Source of the DNA: an uncultured bacterium
GTDB lineage: Bacteria > Patescibacteriota > Patescibacteriia > Patescibacteriales > UBA12465
NCBI GenBank assembly: GCA_903874345.1
Contig: CAIQRY010000062.1
Coordinates: 1 to 39,948, forward strand
Length of the DNA stretch: 39,948 nucleotides
Reading direction: 5' to 3'
How positions within the stretch are numbered: position 1 is the stretch's first letter; each line of letters starts with the position of its first letter. Made by a program: the position numbers and the translations under genes. A model generated the notes under the pieces. That model was given only the letters and a program-made list of their open reading frames with translations. It was not told where the DNA came from and ran no database searches. This document shows, in pieces, positions 1 through 10,290 of the stretch.

Positions 1-5
1 TAAAC

Positions 6-34
6 TTGACTTATTTTTAATAATATGATATAAT
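6..34 (+). promoter_or_regulatory. sigma70-type promoter for ORF 115-996
   Basis: TTGACT-N17-TATAAT with extended -10 TG. Confidence 0.75.
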
Positions 35-114
35 AAACCTAACAATAATTGCTATATTTGAATTTATTTACTATTATAAACATAGTTAGTGATTTAAAAA
101 TTAACTAAACTAAT

Positions 115-996
115 ATGAATATCGACAATCTCGAAAAAGTGCAACCGGCTAAGGTAGAAACTAGTCCTAAACCGGCCGAAAATGAAATTTCGACGGAAGA
201 ATTAGCTAGACAAGCCGTTAATAAAGAGGCGGAAAACGCTAGAATGCAAGCCGCTCTTATTGCTGAACAGCAAACGCCAGAAAAAATAGCCCAAGCGCGC
301 GAAGAAATTCAAAACATCGGCGCCGCTGAAAATAAAATGGGCGCGGAAAAAGTAGAGGCTTTACCGCAAACACCGGCCGAACAACGCTTATTTGAAAATC
401 TTGGTTATAACCAAGAATCGTTAGCGCAAGCTAAAGCCGAATTTTCTAAATTACCCGCCGCCGAAGCCTACAATAAATTTCAGCTGCTTTCTTTAGAAAA
501 AACTAAAGGTTTTTTAAGTAAAAAACAAAGCGAACTATTAGCGGGCGGGAAAAATGACGCTAAAAAAAGCGAACTGAATAATATCTTAAGAAAATTAGAT
601 TCTACCCTAAAATCCGCGGCTGATCTAAGCAAAGGAGGCAACGCTCTCAAGGAATATGCGGAAATAATGACTGGCCATGTTAATAAAGGAGGCGATGGTT
701 ACATGCTGATGGATTCTTTAGACAAAACCTATAAAGATTCAGGCTACAAAGCTGGTTTATTTAATAATAAAAAAGTATACCAAAGTTTCCAAGAAGATTT
801 AGCCGCAAATATTTTAACACCGGAACAGCAAAATGCCCTTGAGGTGATTGGAAAAGAAACCAGAAAGGAATCGCCGGATTCCGTCGCGGGCGCCATGGCG
901 AGCGGTATAAGCCAAAGTGGAGCCAGAATGGAAAAAGTCGGTTCACGCCAAACAGCCCAAGAAATTTTCGATAAGAAATTCAAGCAAGCGGCTTAA
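115..996 (+). CDS. Hypothetical Ala/Glu/Lys/Gln-rich, probably coiled-coil protein
   Basis: 293 aa ORF with promoter TTGACT-N17-TATAAT at 6-34; no recognised domain. Confidence 0.75.
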   Translation: MNIDNLEKVQPAKVETSPKPAENEISTEELARQAVNKEAENARMQAALIAEQQTPEKIAQAREEIQNIGAAENKMGAEKVEALPQTPAEQRLFENLGYNQESLAQAKAEFSKLPAAEAYNKFQLLSLEKTKGFLSKKQSELLAGGKNDAKKSELNNILRKLDSTLKSAADLSKGGNALKEYAEIMTGHVNKGGDGYMLMDSLDKTYKDSGYKAGLFNNKKVYQSFQEDLAANILTPEQQNALEVIGKETRKESPDSVAGAMASGISQSGARMEKVGSRQTAQEIFDKKFKQAA

Positions 997-1025
997 TTGA
1001 CAAATCAAATTCATTTTGTTATATT
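997..1025 (+). promoter_or_regulatory. sigma70-type promoter for rpmA
   Basis: TTGACA-N17-TATATT. Confidence 0.75.
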
Positions 1026-1097
1026 TAAACCATAAAATATCTAAATAACCCTAGAATGCTAGTCTCTGGCTAGCATTTTCGGTGTAAAGCAATCCAT

Positions 1098-1418
1098 ATG
1101 TCACATAAGAAAGCCGCCGGGTCAACCTCCTTAGGCCGTGAGTCCGAAAGCAAACGACTAGGCGTAAAACTGACCGATGGCGAATGGGCGAAAGTCGGCG
1201 CAATCGTCATTAGACAAAGAGGCACTAAATATCAGCCTGGCTTAAACGTGAAAAAAGGCGGGGACGATACTTTATTTGCCATCAAAAGCGGTTTTGTTAA
1301 ATTCTCAACCAAACGCTTAAAGAAATACGACAATTCCTTAAAAGTCTGTAAGATTGTCAGCATTATCCCTAAAGAAACACTCAAACCTGTAAAGGCAAAG
1401 GCCAAAGCCAAAAAATAA
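1098..1418 (+). CDS. rpmA: 50S ribosomal protein bL27
   Basis: N-terminus [23 protein letters not shown] and [22 protein letters not shown] are typical of bL27. Confidence 0.95.
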   Translation: MSHKKAAGSTSLGRESESKRLGVKLTDGEWAKVGAIVIRQRGTKYQPGLNVKKGGDDTLFAIKSGFVKFSTKRLKKYDNSLKVCKIVSIIPKETLKPVKAKAKAKK

Positions 1419-1428
1419 ATTTTCAATT

Positions 1429-1463
1429 AAAAAACAGGCTCCTTAATCGGAGTCTGTTTTTTA
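1429..1463. terminator. Bidirectional terminator between rpmA and pyrG
   Basis: AAAAACAGGCTCC-ttaatc-GGAGTCTGTTTTTT. Confidence 0.85.
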
Positions 1464-1469
1464 TTATTC

Positions 1470-3146
1470 TTATTTCTTATTTTTACAAACTCGAACAAAT
1501 TCCACGAATAAGGGGTGCGGGGACAAAGGGCGAGAAATATATTCCGGGTGAAATTGCGTGCCAACGAAAAACGGGTGATCGGTAATTTCAATCGCTTCCA
1601 CAATTTTACCATCCGGCGAAGTTCCGGAGATGCTTAGCCCAAGCTTTTCAAACGCCTCGCGATAATCATTATTAAATTCATAACGATGGCGATGGCGTTC
1701 GCTCACGATTTTTTTATCTGTTAATTTAGCATAAGCCTGCGCTAAATGAGTCTGCGGTTTTATTTTACAGGGCCAACCGCCTAAGCGAATCGTTCCGCCG
1801 TAACCCTTTTCTTTAATAAGCTCTTCTTGCCCCGGCATCAGATGAATCACCGGATGTTTTGTCTTCGGATCAACTTCAAAGGAATTAGCATCTTTAAAAT
1901 TAGCGACATGACGAGCAAATTCAATCACGGCCATTTGCATGCCATAGCATAAACCAAAATAAGGCACCTTATTTTCGCGACAATATTGAATGGTTTTTAT
2001 TTTTCCTTCCGAACCGCGACCGCCCCAGCCCTGCGGCACAATAATACCATCTAAACCTTTCAAAATCTTTGTTCCCTCTTTTTCAACTTCTTCGGCGCCG
2101 AGCCAATGAATTTTCACTTTACATTTATTATATGCCCCGGCATGCTTAATCGCCTCGATTACGGAAATATAGGAATCACCTAAAGAAAAATCTCCGGAGG
2201 CAAAGTATTTACCGACGATACCGATATTTACGACCGGGCTCGTTATTTTGGAACTCGCCACCATCTTTCTCCACGCCTGATTATTATTCTTGTGCCCTAG
2301 AGGTAATTCGAATTTTTCCAAAATTCGATCACCCAAATGATCTTTTTCAAAATTTAAAGGAATATCATAAATCGATTCAATATCGGGCGCCGAAATAACA
2401 TTAGCAACCGGAACACCACAATTAATCGATAATTTTTCCTTACGGTGCATATCAAGTGGTCGTTCGCTACGACCAATCACAAAATCCGGCTGTATCCCGG
2501 CTCCTTGCAAAGCGCGAATCGCATGCTGCGTCGGTTTGGTTTTCATTTCCCCGATTTTATTAGGAATAGGTAGATATGAAACAATCACAAATAAAACATC
2601 TTTCGGATGATATAATTTCATGACTCTAGCCGCTTCCAAAAAAATTAAATTTTCATATTCACCGACCGTGCCGCCAATTTCAATAATCATAATTTCGGCC
2701 TTCGTCTTTTTAACGGCTATATCGATTCGATCGCGAATCTCTTGAGGAATATGCGGCACAACCTGAACGCATTTCCCTTTATAGCCTAAATTGCGTTCTC
2801 GATTAATGACTGTCTGATAAATACGACCGGTGGTCATGTAATTGGCCCGATAAATATTGGTGTTTAAAAATCGTTCATAATTACCCAAATCCTGATCGGT
2901 TTCATCAGCGTCTTCGGTCACGAATACTTCCCCGTGCTCAATCGGATTCATGGTCCCGGCATCGACGTTAATGTAAGGATCCATCTTAATGGCGCTAACG
3001 TTATAGCCGCGAGCCTGGAGGATTTGGCCAATAGACGCCGCTGTTACGCCTTTGCCGACCCCGGACATAACTCCGCCCACCACAAAAATAAATTTGGGAT
3101 TAGATTTTTTTTCCTTATTTTTACTACTAATTTTACTAATTGACAT
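1470..3146 (-). CDS. pyrG: CTP synthase
   Basis: GGVMSGVGKGVTAASIG, MDPYINVDAGTMNPIEHGEVFVTEDADETDQDLGNYERF, and a GATase domain with YFGLCYGMQ. Confidence 0.97.
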   Translation of the reverse strand: MSISKISSKNKEKKSNPKFIFVVGGVMSGVGKGVTAASIGQILQARGYNVSAIKMDPYINVDAGTMNPIEHGEVFVTEDADETDQDLGNYERFLNTNIYRANYMTTGRIYQTVINRERNLGYKGKCVQVVPHIPQEIRDRIDIAVKKTKAEIMIIEIGGTVGEYENLIFLEAARVMKLYHPKDVLFVIVSYLPIPNKIGEMKTKPTQHAIRALQGAGIQPDFVIGRSERPLDMHRKEKLSINCGVPVANVISAPDIESIYDIPLNFEKDHLGDRILEKFELPLGHKNNNQAWRKMVASSKITSPVVNIGIVGKYFASGDFSLGDSYISVIEAIKHAGAYNKCKVKIHWLGAEEVEKEGTKILKGLDGIIVPQGWGGRGSEGKIKTIQYCRENKVPYFGLCYGMQMAVIEFARHVANFKDANSFEVDPKTKHPVIHLMPGQEELIKEKGYGGTIRLGGWPCKIKPQTHLAQAYAKLTDKKIVSERHRHRYEFNNDYREAFEKLGLSISGTSPDGKIVEAIEITDHPFFVGTQFHPEYISRPLSPHPLFVEFVRVCKNKK

Positions 3147-3168
3147 AAATTAATAAAAGTATTATAAT
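3140..3168 (+). promoter_or_regulatory. sigma70-type promoter for ORF 3228-3536
   Basis: Perfect TTGACA-N17-TATAAT, overlapping the pyrG start region on the other strand. Confidence 0.75.
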
Positions 3169-3227
3169 TAAACAATAATAAACGTTCATTAAATTTCCAC
3201 CAAAATTAAACTAAAAAAACCAGAATC

Positions 3228-3536
3228 ATGACTATCAAAGAAAACAGGAAATTAGGAATCTCTAAAAAATCAGGATCTTTCCGCCTCGAAGAAAATAACG
3301 AAGAGGCAAGCACGTCTGAGTCAATCGAAGATTTGGCTCAAACCATGGTCGATGATTACACCGACATTGCCAAACAAATTCTTGATGCGAAAAGATTAAA
3401 CGAGGATTTACGAACTTCATGGGAACTTATTGAAATTTGTGATTCCATCACCCCCAGAGATCTCAGAAATTTCCTCAATGCTCTGGAGGAAATCTATCTG
3501 ACTGAATACAGCCAAATCATGACTGAGTCGGATTAA
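3228..3536 (+). CDS. Hypothetical acidic 102 aa protein
   Basis: ORF with consensus promoter TTGACA-N17-TATAAT (3140-3168) and a downstream hairpin/T-tract. Confidence 0.65.
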   Translation: MTIKENRKLGISKKSGSFRLEENNEEASTSESIEDLAQTMVDDYTDIAKQILDAKRLNEDLRTSWELIEICDSITPRDLRNFLNALEEIYLTEYSQIMTESD

Positions 3537-3557
3537 CCGGGAATCAAACTTTAAACT

Positions 3558-3588
3558 AAGCTGTCTACCCCAAGGCGGCTTTTTTTTA
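3558..3588 (+). terminator. Terminator after ORF 3228-3536
   Basis: AAGCTG...CGGCTT followed by T-tract. Confidence 0.5.
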
Positions 3589-4809
3589 TTTCTTCTTGAG
3601 TAAAATCTGAACAGCTTTATTTAATTGTGGATCAAGATTCTTATCAACATCAGTTTGGGTTAGCGGCACAACTACGGACGGTGTAATTCCCTTTTCATTA
3701 ATAAAATCACCGGCCGGCGTTAACCAATGAGCAATTGTTACTTTCAGGGTCGAGCCACCAGATAAAGTCTGTAAAGCCTGGACCGAACCCTTACCAAAAC
3801 TGGTTTCACCGACTAAGGTGGCTTTTTTATAATCACGTAAAGCTCCCGCTAAAATTTCGGAGGCGGAGGCGCTACCCGCATTAATCAAAACTACAGTCGG
3901 AATATTGGCGAGACGAGCATTACCGCTAGACGGATATTCTGTTCGTTTATTGCCCGCTTCTTGTTCGGCTACGACCGGTCCGACCTTAATCCATTCACTC
4001 GCCATAGTCACGGCGGTTTCTAAATAACCACCCGGATTATTGCGTAAATCCAAAATAATACCTTTGGGATTTTTGGCTAGCGCTTCTTGAACAGCATTAT
4101 TAAATAAGGCGTCGGTATCATTATTAAAATTACTGACTCTAATTACCATTAACCCATCGGAACGCATTTCTGTTTTTACACTTTTCACGATTATTGTTTC
4201 GCGCGTAATAATATAGTCCTTGGGTTTATCCGTTCCTCTAATAATCGATAAAGTTACTTTGGTGCCTTTATCGCCGCGAATCTGCTTAACCGCCTCATCA
4301 ATGGTTAAATTCATCGTGGATTTACCGTTAATCGAATAAATCTTATCTCCGGCGCGGAGTCCAGCTTTTTGAGCGGGCGTGCCATCAAGCGGCGCAATAA
4401 TCGTCACAATATTATTTCTCATGCCAACTTCGGCGCCAATACCGCTAAAAGTGCCGGCTAAATCGTCGGCAAATTGTTTCGCTTCTGTGGGATCCATAAA
4501 AACCGTATACGGATCGCCGGAGGCAGACGCCATCCCCTTAAGCGAACCATAAAACAGCTTCTCATCGGTTAGTTTGCTTTTATCAACAAAATTATTCTTT
4601 AAAGCATCCCAAACCTCGGCATAAAGCCCAAAATTAATAGTGGTGATGGTCGCCGTCCCCTCATCTTGCGCTAAGGCAATCTGTTTAAAGCCCAGATTAG
4701 CCAAACGACTTTTAGTTTTACCCGTATAAAAACCACCGACGAAAGTGCCGGCCAAAACCAAGACCAAAATAGCACTGACCAGGACTTTCTTTAAATTATT
4801 TTTATTCAT
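3586..4809 (-). CDS. S41 family C-terminal processing peptidase (CtpA-like) with PDZ domain
   Basis: N-terminal TM segment, PDZ (GIGAEVGMRNNIVTIIAPLDGTPAQKAGLRAGDKI), NAGSASASEILAGALRDYKKATLVGETSFGKGSVQ catalytic region. Confidence 0.95.
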   Translation of the reverse strand: MNKNNLKKVLVSAILVLVLAGTFVGGFYTGKTKSRLANLGFKQIALAQDEGTATITTINFGLYAEVWDALKNNFVDKSKLTDEKLFYGSLKGMASASGDPYTVFMDPTEAKQFADDLAGTFSGIGAEVGMRNNIVTIIAPLDGTPAQKAGLRAGDKIYSINGKSTMNLTIDEAVKQIRGDKGTKVTLSIIRGTDKPKDYIITRETIIVKSVKTEMRSDGLMVIRVSNFNNDTDALFNNAVQEALAKNPKGIILDLRNNPGGYLETAVTMASEWIKVGPVVAEQEAGNKRTEYPSSGNARLANIPTVVLINAGSASASEILAGALRDYKKATLVGETSFGKGSVQALQTLSGGSTLKVTIAHWLTPAGDFINEKGITPSVVVPLTQTDVDKNLDPQLNKAVQILLKKK

Positions 4810-4820
4810 AAAATTGTAAT

Positions 4821-5426
4821 TTACTTTCTTAAAAATATCGGTTTCGCCGCATCTCTTAAATCAATGAGTCGCGACGGCGCGCGGCGGCAAGAACCGATAT
4901 CAACAACTAAATCCGGCGCCAAACGACGATTCGGGAAATATGACGCTAAATTTTTTAAATTAGTTAAGGGCTCATGGCCGCTTAAATTCAAGCTAGTTGA
5001 AACTAAGGGGCAGGCGGCCGACATACCTATTTTAATTAATAATTCGCTTTTAGGCAACCGGACAGCTAAACCATCCGACTTACCGGTCAAAACTCGCGGT
5101 AAACGGCCGCGATGGCGCAGGATAACGGTCGTCGGACGCCGCGTCGAGAGCCAATATTTTTTTAGTTGCGCCTCTTGCCGCGACGAAACAAAAACATATT
5201 TTTTTAACATCTTAAAATCGCTGACTAAAACAATTAAGGGCTTGTCAGCGCCATTGCCCTTTAATTTTTTTATTCGTCTAATCGCCTTAGCGTCACTCGC
5301 CAAACAACTTAAGCCGTAAATCGTATCAGTCGGCAAAACCAAAATCTTGCTTTTTTTTAAAGCGCCGGCAATGTTCCTAATAATGGCCGGCGCGATATTC
5401 TTAGTTTTAAGTTGCAACTTAAGCAT
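4821..5426 (-). CDS. L-threonylcarbamoyladenylate synthase (YrdC/Sua5 family)
   Basis: LPTDTIYGLSCLASD, KPLIVLVSD, RRPTTVILRHRG, LVSTSLNLSGHEPLTN motifs. Confidence 0.9.
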   Translation of the reverse strand: MLKLQLKTKNIAPAIIRNIAGALKKSKILVLPTDTIYGLSCLASDAKAIRRIKKLKGNGADKPLIVLVSDFKMLKKYVFVSSRQEAQLKKYWLSTRRPTTVILRHRGRLPRVLTGKSDGLAVRLPKSELLIKIGMSAACPLVSTSLNLSGHEPLTNLKNLASYFPNRRLAPDLVVDIGSCRRAPSRLIDLRDAAKPIFLRK

Positions 5427-5431
5427 GGGAA

Positions 5432-5947
5432 TTAAATCAGAGATTTTAAGGCTAACAAGGCTTGCGACAAAAGGGGTTCGGTAATTTTGGAAATCATCAC
5501 CAAGAAGGGGGCGATTTTCGAATTCGTAATCTGGTCGCCAAAAAAAGTATTAATCATGGAATATTTAGAAATAACCAAGAGAATTAAACCAATAAAAATA
5601 GCTCCTTCTAAAAAACCGAACACAGCGCCCAAAAGATTATCGATGTATTTGCTACCGGGAATAATTGCCAACAGTTTAAAAGTTTTCTGAAGAAATAAGA
5701 AGAAGAGATCAACGACCCAGGCGGCGACGACAAAGAGGACGATAAAAGCAATAATCTTCGCAATATCGTCATGACCATTAGCCAGGCCCTTACCTAAGTT
5801 AAATAGGACCAGATAAAAATGACTGGCCACATAAGCACCGACGACGAGACCGATAATTCGACCCACCGTTCTAATTAAACCCTTAAATAGGCCGTTAATA
5901 ATAAACCCGGCCATGATAACGATGAGAATGATGTCGAAAGTAGACAT
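5432..5947 (-). CDS. CvpA family membrane protein
   Basis: FDIILIVIMAGFIINGLFKGLIRTVGRIIGLVVGAYVA; four TM segments. Confidence 0.8.
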   Translation of the reverse strand: MSTFDIILIVIMAGFIINGLFKGLIRTVGRIIGLVVGAYVASHFYLVLFNLGKGLANGHDDIAKIIAFIVLFVVAAWVVDLFFLFLQKTFKLLAIIPGSKYIDNLLGAVFGFLEGAIFIGLILLVISKYSMINTFFGDQITNSKIAPFLVMISKITEPLLSQALLALKSLI

Positions 5948-5958
5948 ATGAAAAAAAA

Positions 5959-7401
5959 TTATAAACGAGGAAAAAGCGATTCGCCCTTCTTAATCTGAGA
6001 AGCTGAAAATTGGGCTTGAATTTTTTGAGCCGAGAATGGTAAAAATGGTTCTAATAAATAGGCCAAATTTAAAATATCTTGCGCTAAGGGCTTTAAAATC
6101 AGAGCGACTTCTTCCGTATTTTTAATTTTCCAAGGCGCGGTCTGGCTTAAATTTTCATCACAGGCTCTAATTTTTTCCCAGATGACCTGCAAGGCTTCAT
6201 TAAAACGATATTCACTCATCTTGATTTTTAGCTCTCCTGCGGTCGCAACTATTCCGGGGTCACTTAAATTTACTTGGAGAGCGGTCGAAATCGCGTTCTT
6301 CTCTAAAAGATTAGAAACACGCGCCACTAAATTACCCAGACCATTAGCGAGATCGGCATTATAGCGATTAAAAAATTTTTCTTCAGAATAATCACCATCT
6401 TCAAAAGGGGCGATTTCCGAGAGAAGATAATAGCGGACGGCATCCGTGCCGTATTTATCCACTATTTCATAAGGATTGACCACGTTACCCAAACTCTTGG
6501 ACATTTTCTGCCCGTTGGCGGTCAGGAAGCCGAAAACCAAGACTTGGCGGGAATTTGGTAAACCGGCGGACATGAGCATGGCCTGCCACATCGCGGTCTG
6601 TGGTCTTAAATTATCTTTACCGCAAACTTGAATTCCGGGCCAGTAATTTTTAAAGTCGCCGGTCTCATCAGGCCAACCCAAAGTTGAAATATAATTAACT
6701 AATGCATCGAACCAAACATACATCACTTGTTCGGGGTCACCCGGCACGTCGACGCCATGCGGCATCTTTGATTTCAAGCGTGAAATACTAAAATCCTGCA
6801 AACCGCTAGCGACAAAACTGCGAATTTCTTTGATTCGACTCGCGGGCACGACAAAATCCGGATGTGCATCATAGAAGGCTAAGAGTTGGTCCTGATATTT
6901 TGAAAAACGGAAAAAATAATTCTCCTCTTTGATAATTTCCAGTTCTGCATTCGGATGCAAAGGACAACGACCGTTTACTAAATCGGAGTCAGTCTTTTCC
7001 ATTTCGCAACCCACGCAATATTTAATTTCGTAATTCTTCTTATAAATATCCCCTTTCGCGTCGACGCGGCGCCAGAATTCCTGCGCGGCCGCTTTGTGCG
7101 TCGGATCAGAGGTCCGGATAAATTTTGTATAGGAAAGATTTAGTTTTTCTTTTAAGGGTAAAAACTTAGCCGAATAAGAATCGCAATATTCCTGGACACC
7201 TAAACCCAACTCCTTGGCGCGCAAATAAATTTTTAAACCATGTTCATCGGTTCCAGTATTAAAAAAGACTTCTTTTCCCGCTTGTTGGACGTATCGCGCA
7301 ATTACATCCGCCTTAATAATCTCGGCCGCAAAACCAATATGCGGCTCAGAATTAATATAAGGCAAGGTAGTGGTGATGTAGAAATATTTATCCGACTTCA
7401 T
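5959..7401 (-). CDS. metG: Methionine-tRNA ligase
   Basis: YITTTLPYINSEPHIGFAAEIIKADVIARY, FNTGTDEHGLKI, KMSKSLGN (KMSKS). Confidence 0.97.
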   Translation of the reverse strand: MKSDKYFYITTTLPYINSEPHIGFAAEIIKADVIARYVQQAGKEVFFNTGTDEHGLKIYLRAKELGLGVQEYCDSYSAKFLPLKEKLNLSYTKFIRTSDPTHKAAAQEFWRRVDAKGDIYKKNYEIKYCVGCEMEKTDSDLVNGRCPLHPNAELEIIKEENYFFRFSKYQDQLLAFYDAHPDFVVPASRIKEIRSFVASGLQDFSISRLKSKMPHGVDVPGDPEQVMYVWFDALVNYISTLGWPDETGDFKNYWPGIQVCGKDNLRPQTAMWQAMLMSAGLPNSRQVLVFGFLTANGQKMSKSLGNVVNPYEIVDKYGTDAVRYYLLSEIAPFEDGDYSEEKFFNRYNADLANGLGNLVARVSNLLEKNAISTALQVNLSDPGIVATAGELKIKMSEYRFNEALQVIWEKIRACDENLSQTAPWKIKNTEEVALILKPLAQDILNLAYLLEPFLPFSAQKIQAQFSASQIKKGESLFPRL

Positions 7402-7404
7402 ACT

Positions 7405-8091
7405 TTATTTTTTAATTAAAACGACGAATTCTCCTTTTAAATTACTTTCTTTGCTTTGTAGAGCCGTTAAAATTTCCTCTGGCGAACCAAAATAAAAACT
7501 TTCAAATAATTTAGTCAGTTCCCGCGCCACCATCACTTCTGTCCCGTCCGGGAATTTTAAGGCACTTAACTCTTCCAAGAGCTTAACAATCCGATGTTTA
7601 GATTCATATAGGACAACTGAGTATTCACTGGTTAAAATCTGTTTGAGCATGGTTTGTCTTCCCTTCTTGTGGGGCAAGAAACCGAGAAACAAGAAACGAT
7701 CGAAACCGACGCCGCTTAAGGAAACAGCCGCCGCTAGAGCAGAGACGCCCGGGACACTTTCAATTTTTATAGCGTTACCTAGTTTCTCCCGCACGGCCGA
7801 TACTAGTTTGCCGCCCGGGTCAGAAATACCCGGCGTACCAGCATCGGTTACCAAGGCTAAGCTCTTCCCCGTATTTAGTAAATCGATTATCCGATCAATC
7901 TTCAATTCGCCCGAATGCTGATGATAAGAAATAGTGGATGTCTTAATTTGATAATGATCTAAAAGATGTTTGGTCGTTCTGGTATCTTCGCATAAAATAA
8001 AATCCGCTTCTTTCAAGGTGCGCAAGGCGCGAAGCGTCATATCTTCTAAATTACCGATTGGTGTAGCGACAATCCTTAAAATACCTGACAT
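7405..8091 (-). CDS. rsmI: 16S rRNA (cytidine1402-2'-O)-methyltransferase
   Basis: ILRIVATPIGNLEDMTLRALRTLKEADFILCEDTRTTKHLL; LVTDAGTPGISDPGGKLV; ARELTKLFESF. Confidence 0.95.
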   Translation of the reverse strand: MSGILRIVATPIGNLEDMTLRALRTLKEADFILCEDTRTTKHLLDHYQIKTSTISYHQHSGELKIDRIIDLLNTGKSLALVTDAGTPGISDPGGKLVSAVREKLGNAIKIESVPGVSALAAAVSLSGVGFDRFLFLGFLPHKKGRQTMLKQILTSEYSVVLYESKHRIVKLLEELSALKFPDGTEVMVARELTKLFESFYFGSPEEILTALQSKESNLKGEFVVLIKK

Positions 8092-8094
8092 AGC

Positions 8095-9825
8095 TTAACC
8101 TTCCATCTTTTCTCGCCGCTCCCGGACATATTTTGTCCAGTCTTCCGCAATCTCGACCAAGATCTTAAACGGCGCTTCAATAATGAAGTCAAAAATAAAG
8201 ATAAAAATATTAACTTTCGAAACATTACTCGACAACCAGCGGCCGACGAGAATAATCGGCATGTAAAATAAATCGATAAGGAGGGTTAGTAAATTTTCGC
8301 GGCGTTCAACAACCATGAGTTCTTTGACGCCTTTCGTCACAATAATACTAAAGAAACTAACAAAAGCTAAGAAGAAAAGGAAGATCAAAACACTGACCCA
8401 GGTAAAACCGATGACGCCCAAGGCTAAAACAATAAAATAAATAGAGACGCAGAAAGCGGCCGCATAAATCAGATTAAAGATGGCATGCTTGAAGATATTG
8501 CGGCGCGGCGGTCGACGTAAAACTATTGGCTGCTTTCGCTCTTCGCCGACAAAGGTAATCTCCTTAATACCGTTTATAATCTTAACCGTATTATCTTCGC
8601 TCGGTGTTCGCGTCGTTAAAACGATAAAAAATAATAATACGGCCGGAAAAGAAATATTAATCGCTAAATTAAAAAGATTAAGCGGTTCATTCAACCAATT
8701 AATCGCCGGGATTTCAATGGCAATGGCAAAAACAGACTTGGTCAGGAAGATATAAATGATACTGCGGAAAGCAGCCTTCCAAAGCCGGCTTTTCGCTTTC
8801 TTATATTTTTCACCAATTACCTTGCGAACCGAAGCGATAAAGCCTTTTTCATTTTTCTGCAGTTCTCCATAAGACTTAACTGGGTCGCGGGTAATGGTTT
8901 CCGCTAGAATGGAAAAATACAAAGAGTAAAGACGAGTTATTTTATCTAATTGTTTTGCTAGAGGGTGATTCAACTGTTCATTAACCAAAATATTAAGAGC
9001 GCTCATGTTGCTGGCCATGTCTTTTATTTTCTGATTATCCGCTTCCGTCAGAGTCTCATGTTTATCCATGACCAACCAATCGCTGTTATAATATTTAAAA
9101 AGAATAAACTCCAGCATGTCCGTGTCGAACTTTAAATACTTCCGGCCAATACTTAAATAAATCTGAATTTCCAAATCACCCTCATATGGCAGGTCGGCCG
9201 GTAGTTTAACATTTTTAGAAATCACATCGAACATGTTACTGACAATAGTCTGCCTAATCGGATTCGGTGCTAAATTTTCTTCAATTTCGCAAGCCGCCAG
9301 ATTAATAATCCAGGAAATCAAATGATTTTTTTCATTAATCAAGTCTTTCGCTTTGGTAATATCGGTTTTAATGTTCAAGGAAGAATTTATTTTCAAGACA
9401 ATCTGATTTTTTAAACGGAAATATTTTTCGAGTAGCGTCGCAATTTCCCTAATCTTAGTTTCCGGAATTTTATTATTTGGTAAATAACTACCCCGAATTA
9501 ACTCAATCAGCAAATGACTGGCAATATCCTCACTATGATTTTCTTTGATGACGCCTTCAATTACAATTTGACGACGCAAAATACGAGCAATCGCGTTTTT
9601 ACGTAAAAGATGCTCTTCCTCGTAATCAACCGCGTTACGCACCTTCTCATAAAAAAAGGCCAAACGAGAAATCAGCGTCGAAACTTTTATTCTCGGCTCA
9701 TTATCGTCCAGCTCTTCTTTTTTATTATTTTCACCGTGGATGACTTGGAATAGCTTTTTGGCTTTGTCGTTAATTTCCACCGGCTGGCCATCTTCCGTTC
9801 TTTTGATTAGATTCGGACTAACCAT
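8095..9825 (-). CDS. Hypothetical large membrane protein (576 aa)
   Basis: Long soluble N-terminal alpha-helical region followed by several TM segments; no recognised family. Confidence 0.8.
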   Translation of the reverse strand: MVSPNLIKRTEDGQPVEINDKAKKLFQVIHGENNKKEELDDNEPRIKVSTLISRLAFFYEKVRNAVDYEEEHLLRKNAIARILRRQIVIEGVIKENHSEDIASHLLIELIRGSYLPNNKIPETKIREIATLLEKYFRLKNQIVLKINSSLNIKTDITKAKDLINEKNHLISWIINLAACEIEENLAPNPIRQTIVSNMFDVISKNVKLPADLPYEGDLEIQIYLSIGRKYLKFDTDMLEFILFKYYNSDWLVMDKHETLTEADNQKIKDMASNMSALNILVNEQLNHPLAKQLDKITRLYSLYFSILAETITRDPVKSYGELQKNEKGFIASVRKVIGEKYKKAKSRLWKAAFRSIIYIFLTKSVFAIAIEIPAINWLNEPLNLFNLAINISFPAVLLFFIVLTTRTPSEDNTVKIINGIKEITFVGEERKQPIVLRRPPRRNIFKHAIFNLIYAAAFCVSIYFIVLALGVIGFTWVSVLIFLFFLAFVSFFSIIVTKGVKELMVVERRENLLTLLIDLFYMPIILVGRWLSSNVSKVNIFIFIFDFIIEAPFKILVEIAEDWTKYVRERREKMEG

Positions 9826-9969
9826 AAAACAATTACGAATTAATAATTAAAAATCACGAATATTCGCAATTTTATCTTCTATTATTATTGTATCTGGTTT
9901 AAAGCTAAAAGGCAATCCCGCCGGCCAGACGAAGCCGGCCCGCCTAGCTAAAGAAACCAGACTGACCCC

Positions 9970-9998
9970 TTGACATTCCCCTGGCTATTTTGTATCAT
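9970..9998 (+). promoter_or_regulatory. Promoter of secE-nusG-rplK-rplA
   Basis: TTGACA-N17-TATCAT. Confidence 0.7.
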
Positions 9999-10069
9999 TT
10001 CCTTAGATATTAACAGTGGCCGAAGAGGCTATTTTTTAGATAGAATCCCTCAAGGACTATCGCCTATAT

Positions 10070-10255
10070 ATGAATAAACTTACTAACTACATTCGGGAGT
10101 CAGTTCAGGAAATGAAAAAGGTCACCTGGCCGACCAAGAAAGAAACTTATAACTATACCTTGCTCGTCATCGGCGTTTCGATCGGTGTCGCCGCTTTTTT
10201 AGGTATTTTAGACTATATTTTCAATTTTGGTTTTCAATTTATTATTAATAAATAA
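10070..10255 (+). CDS. secE: Preprotein translocase subunit SecE
   Basis: YIRESVQEMKKVTWPTKKETYNYTLLVIGV and a single TM; immediately upstream of nusG. Confidence 0.95.
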   Translation: MNKLTNYIRESVQEMKKVTWPTKKETYNYTLLVIGVSIGVAAFLGILDYIFNFGFQFIINK

Positions 10256-10290
10256 GCTTAACTTAAGCCAACTTAATCGTTCTTAAATCT

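Noticed and set aside
4864-5319. 151 aa plus-strand ORF inside the yrdC-like gene
   Set aside because: Antisense to a well-supported conserved gene; composition and lack of its own promoter/terminator suggest a spurious ORF
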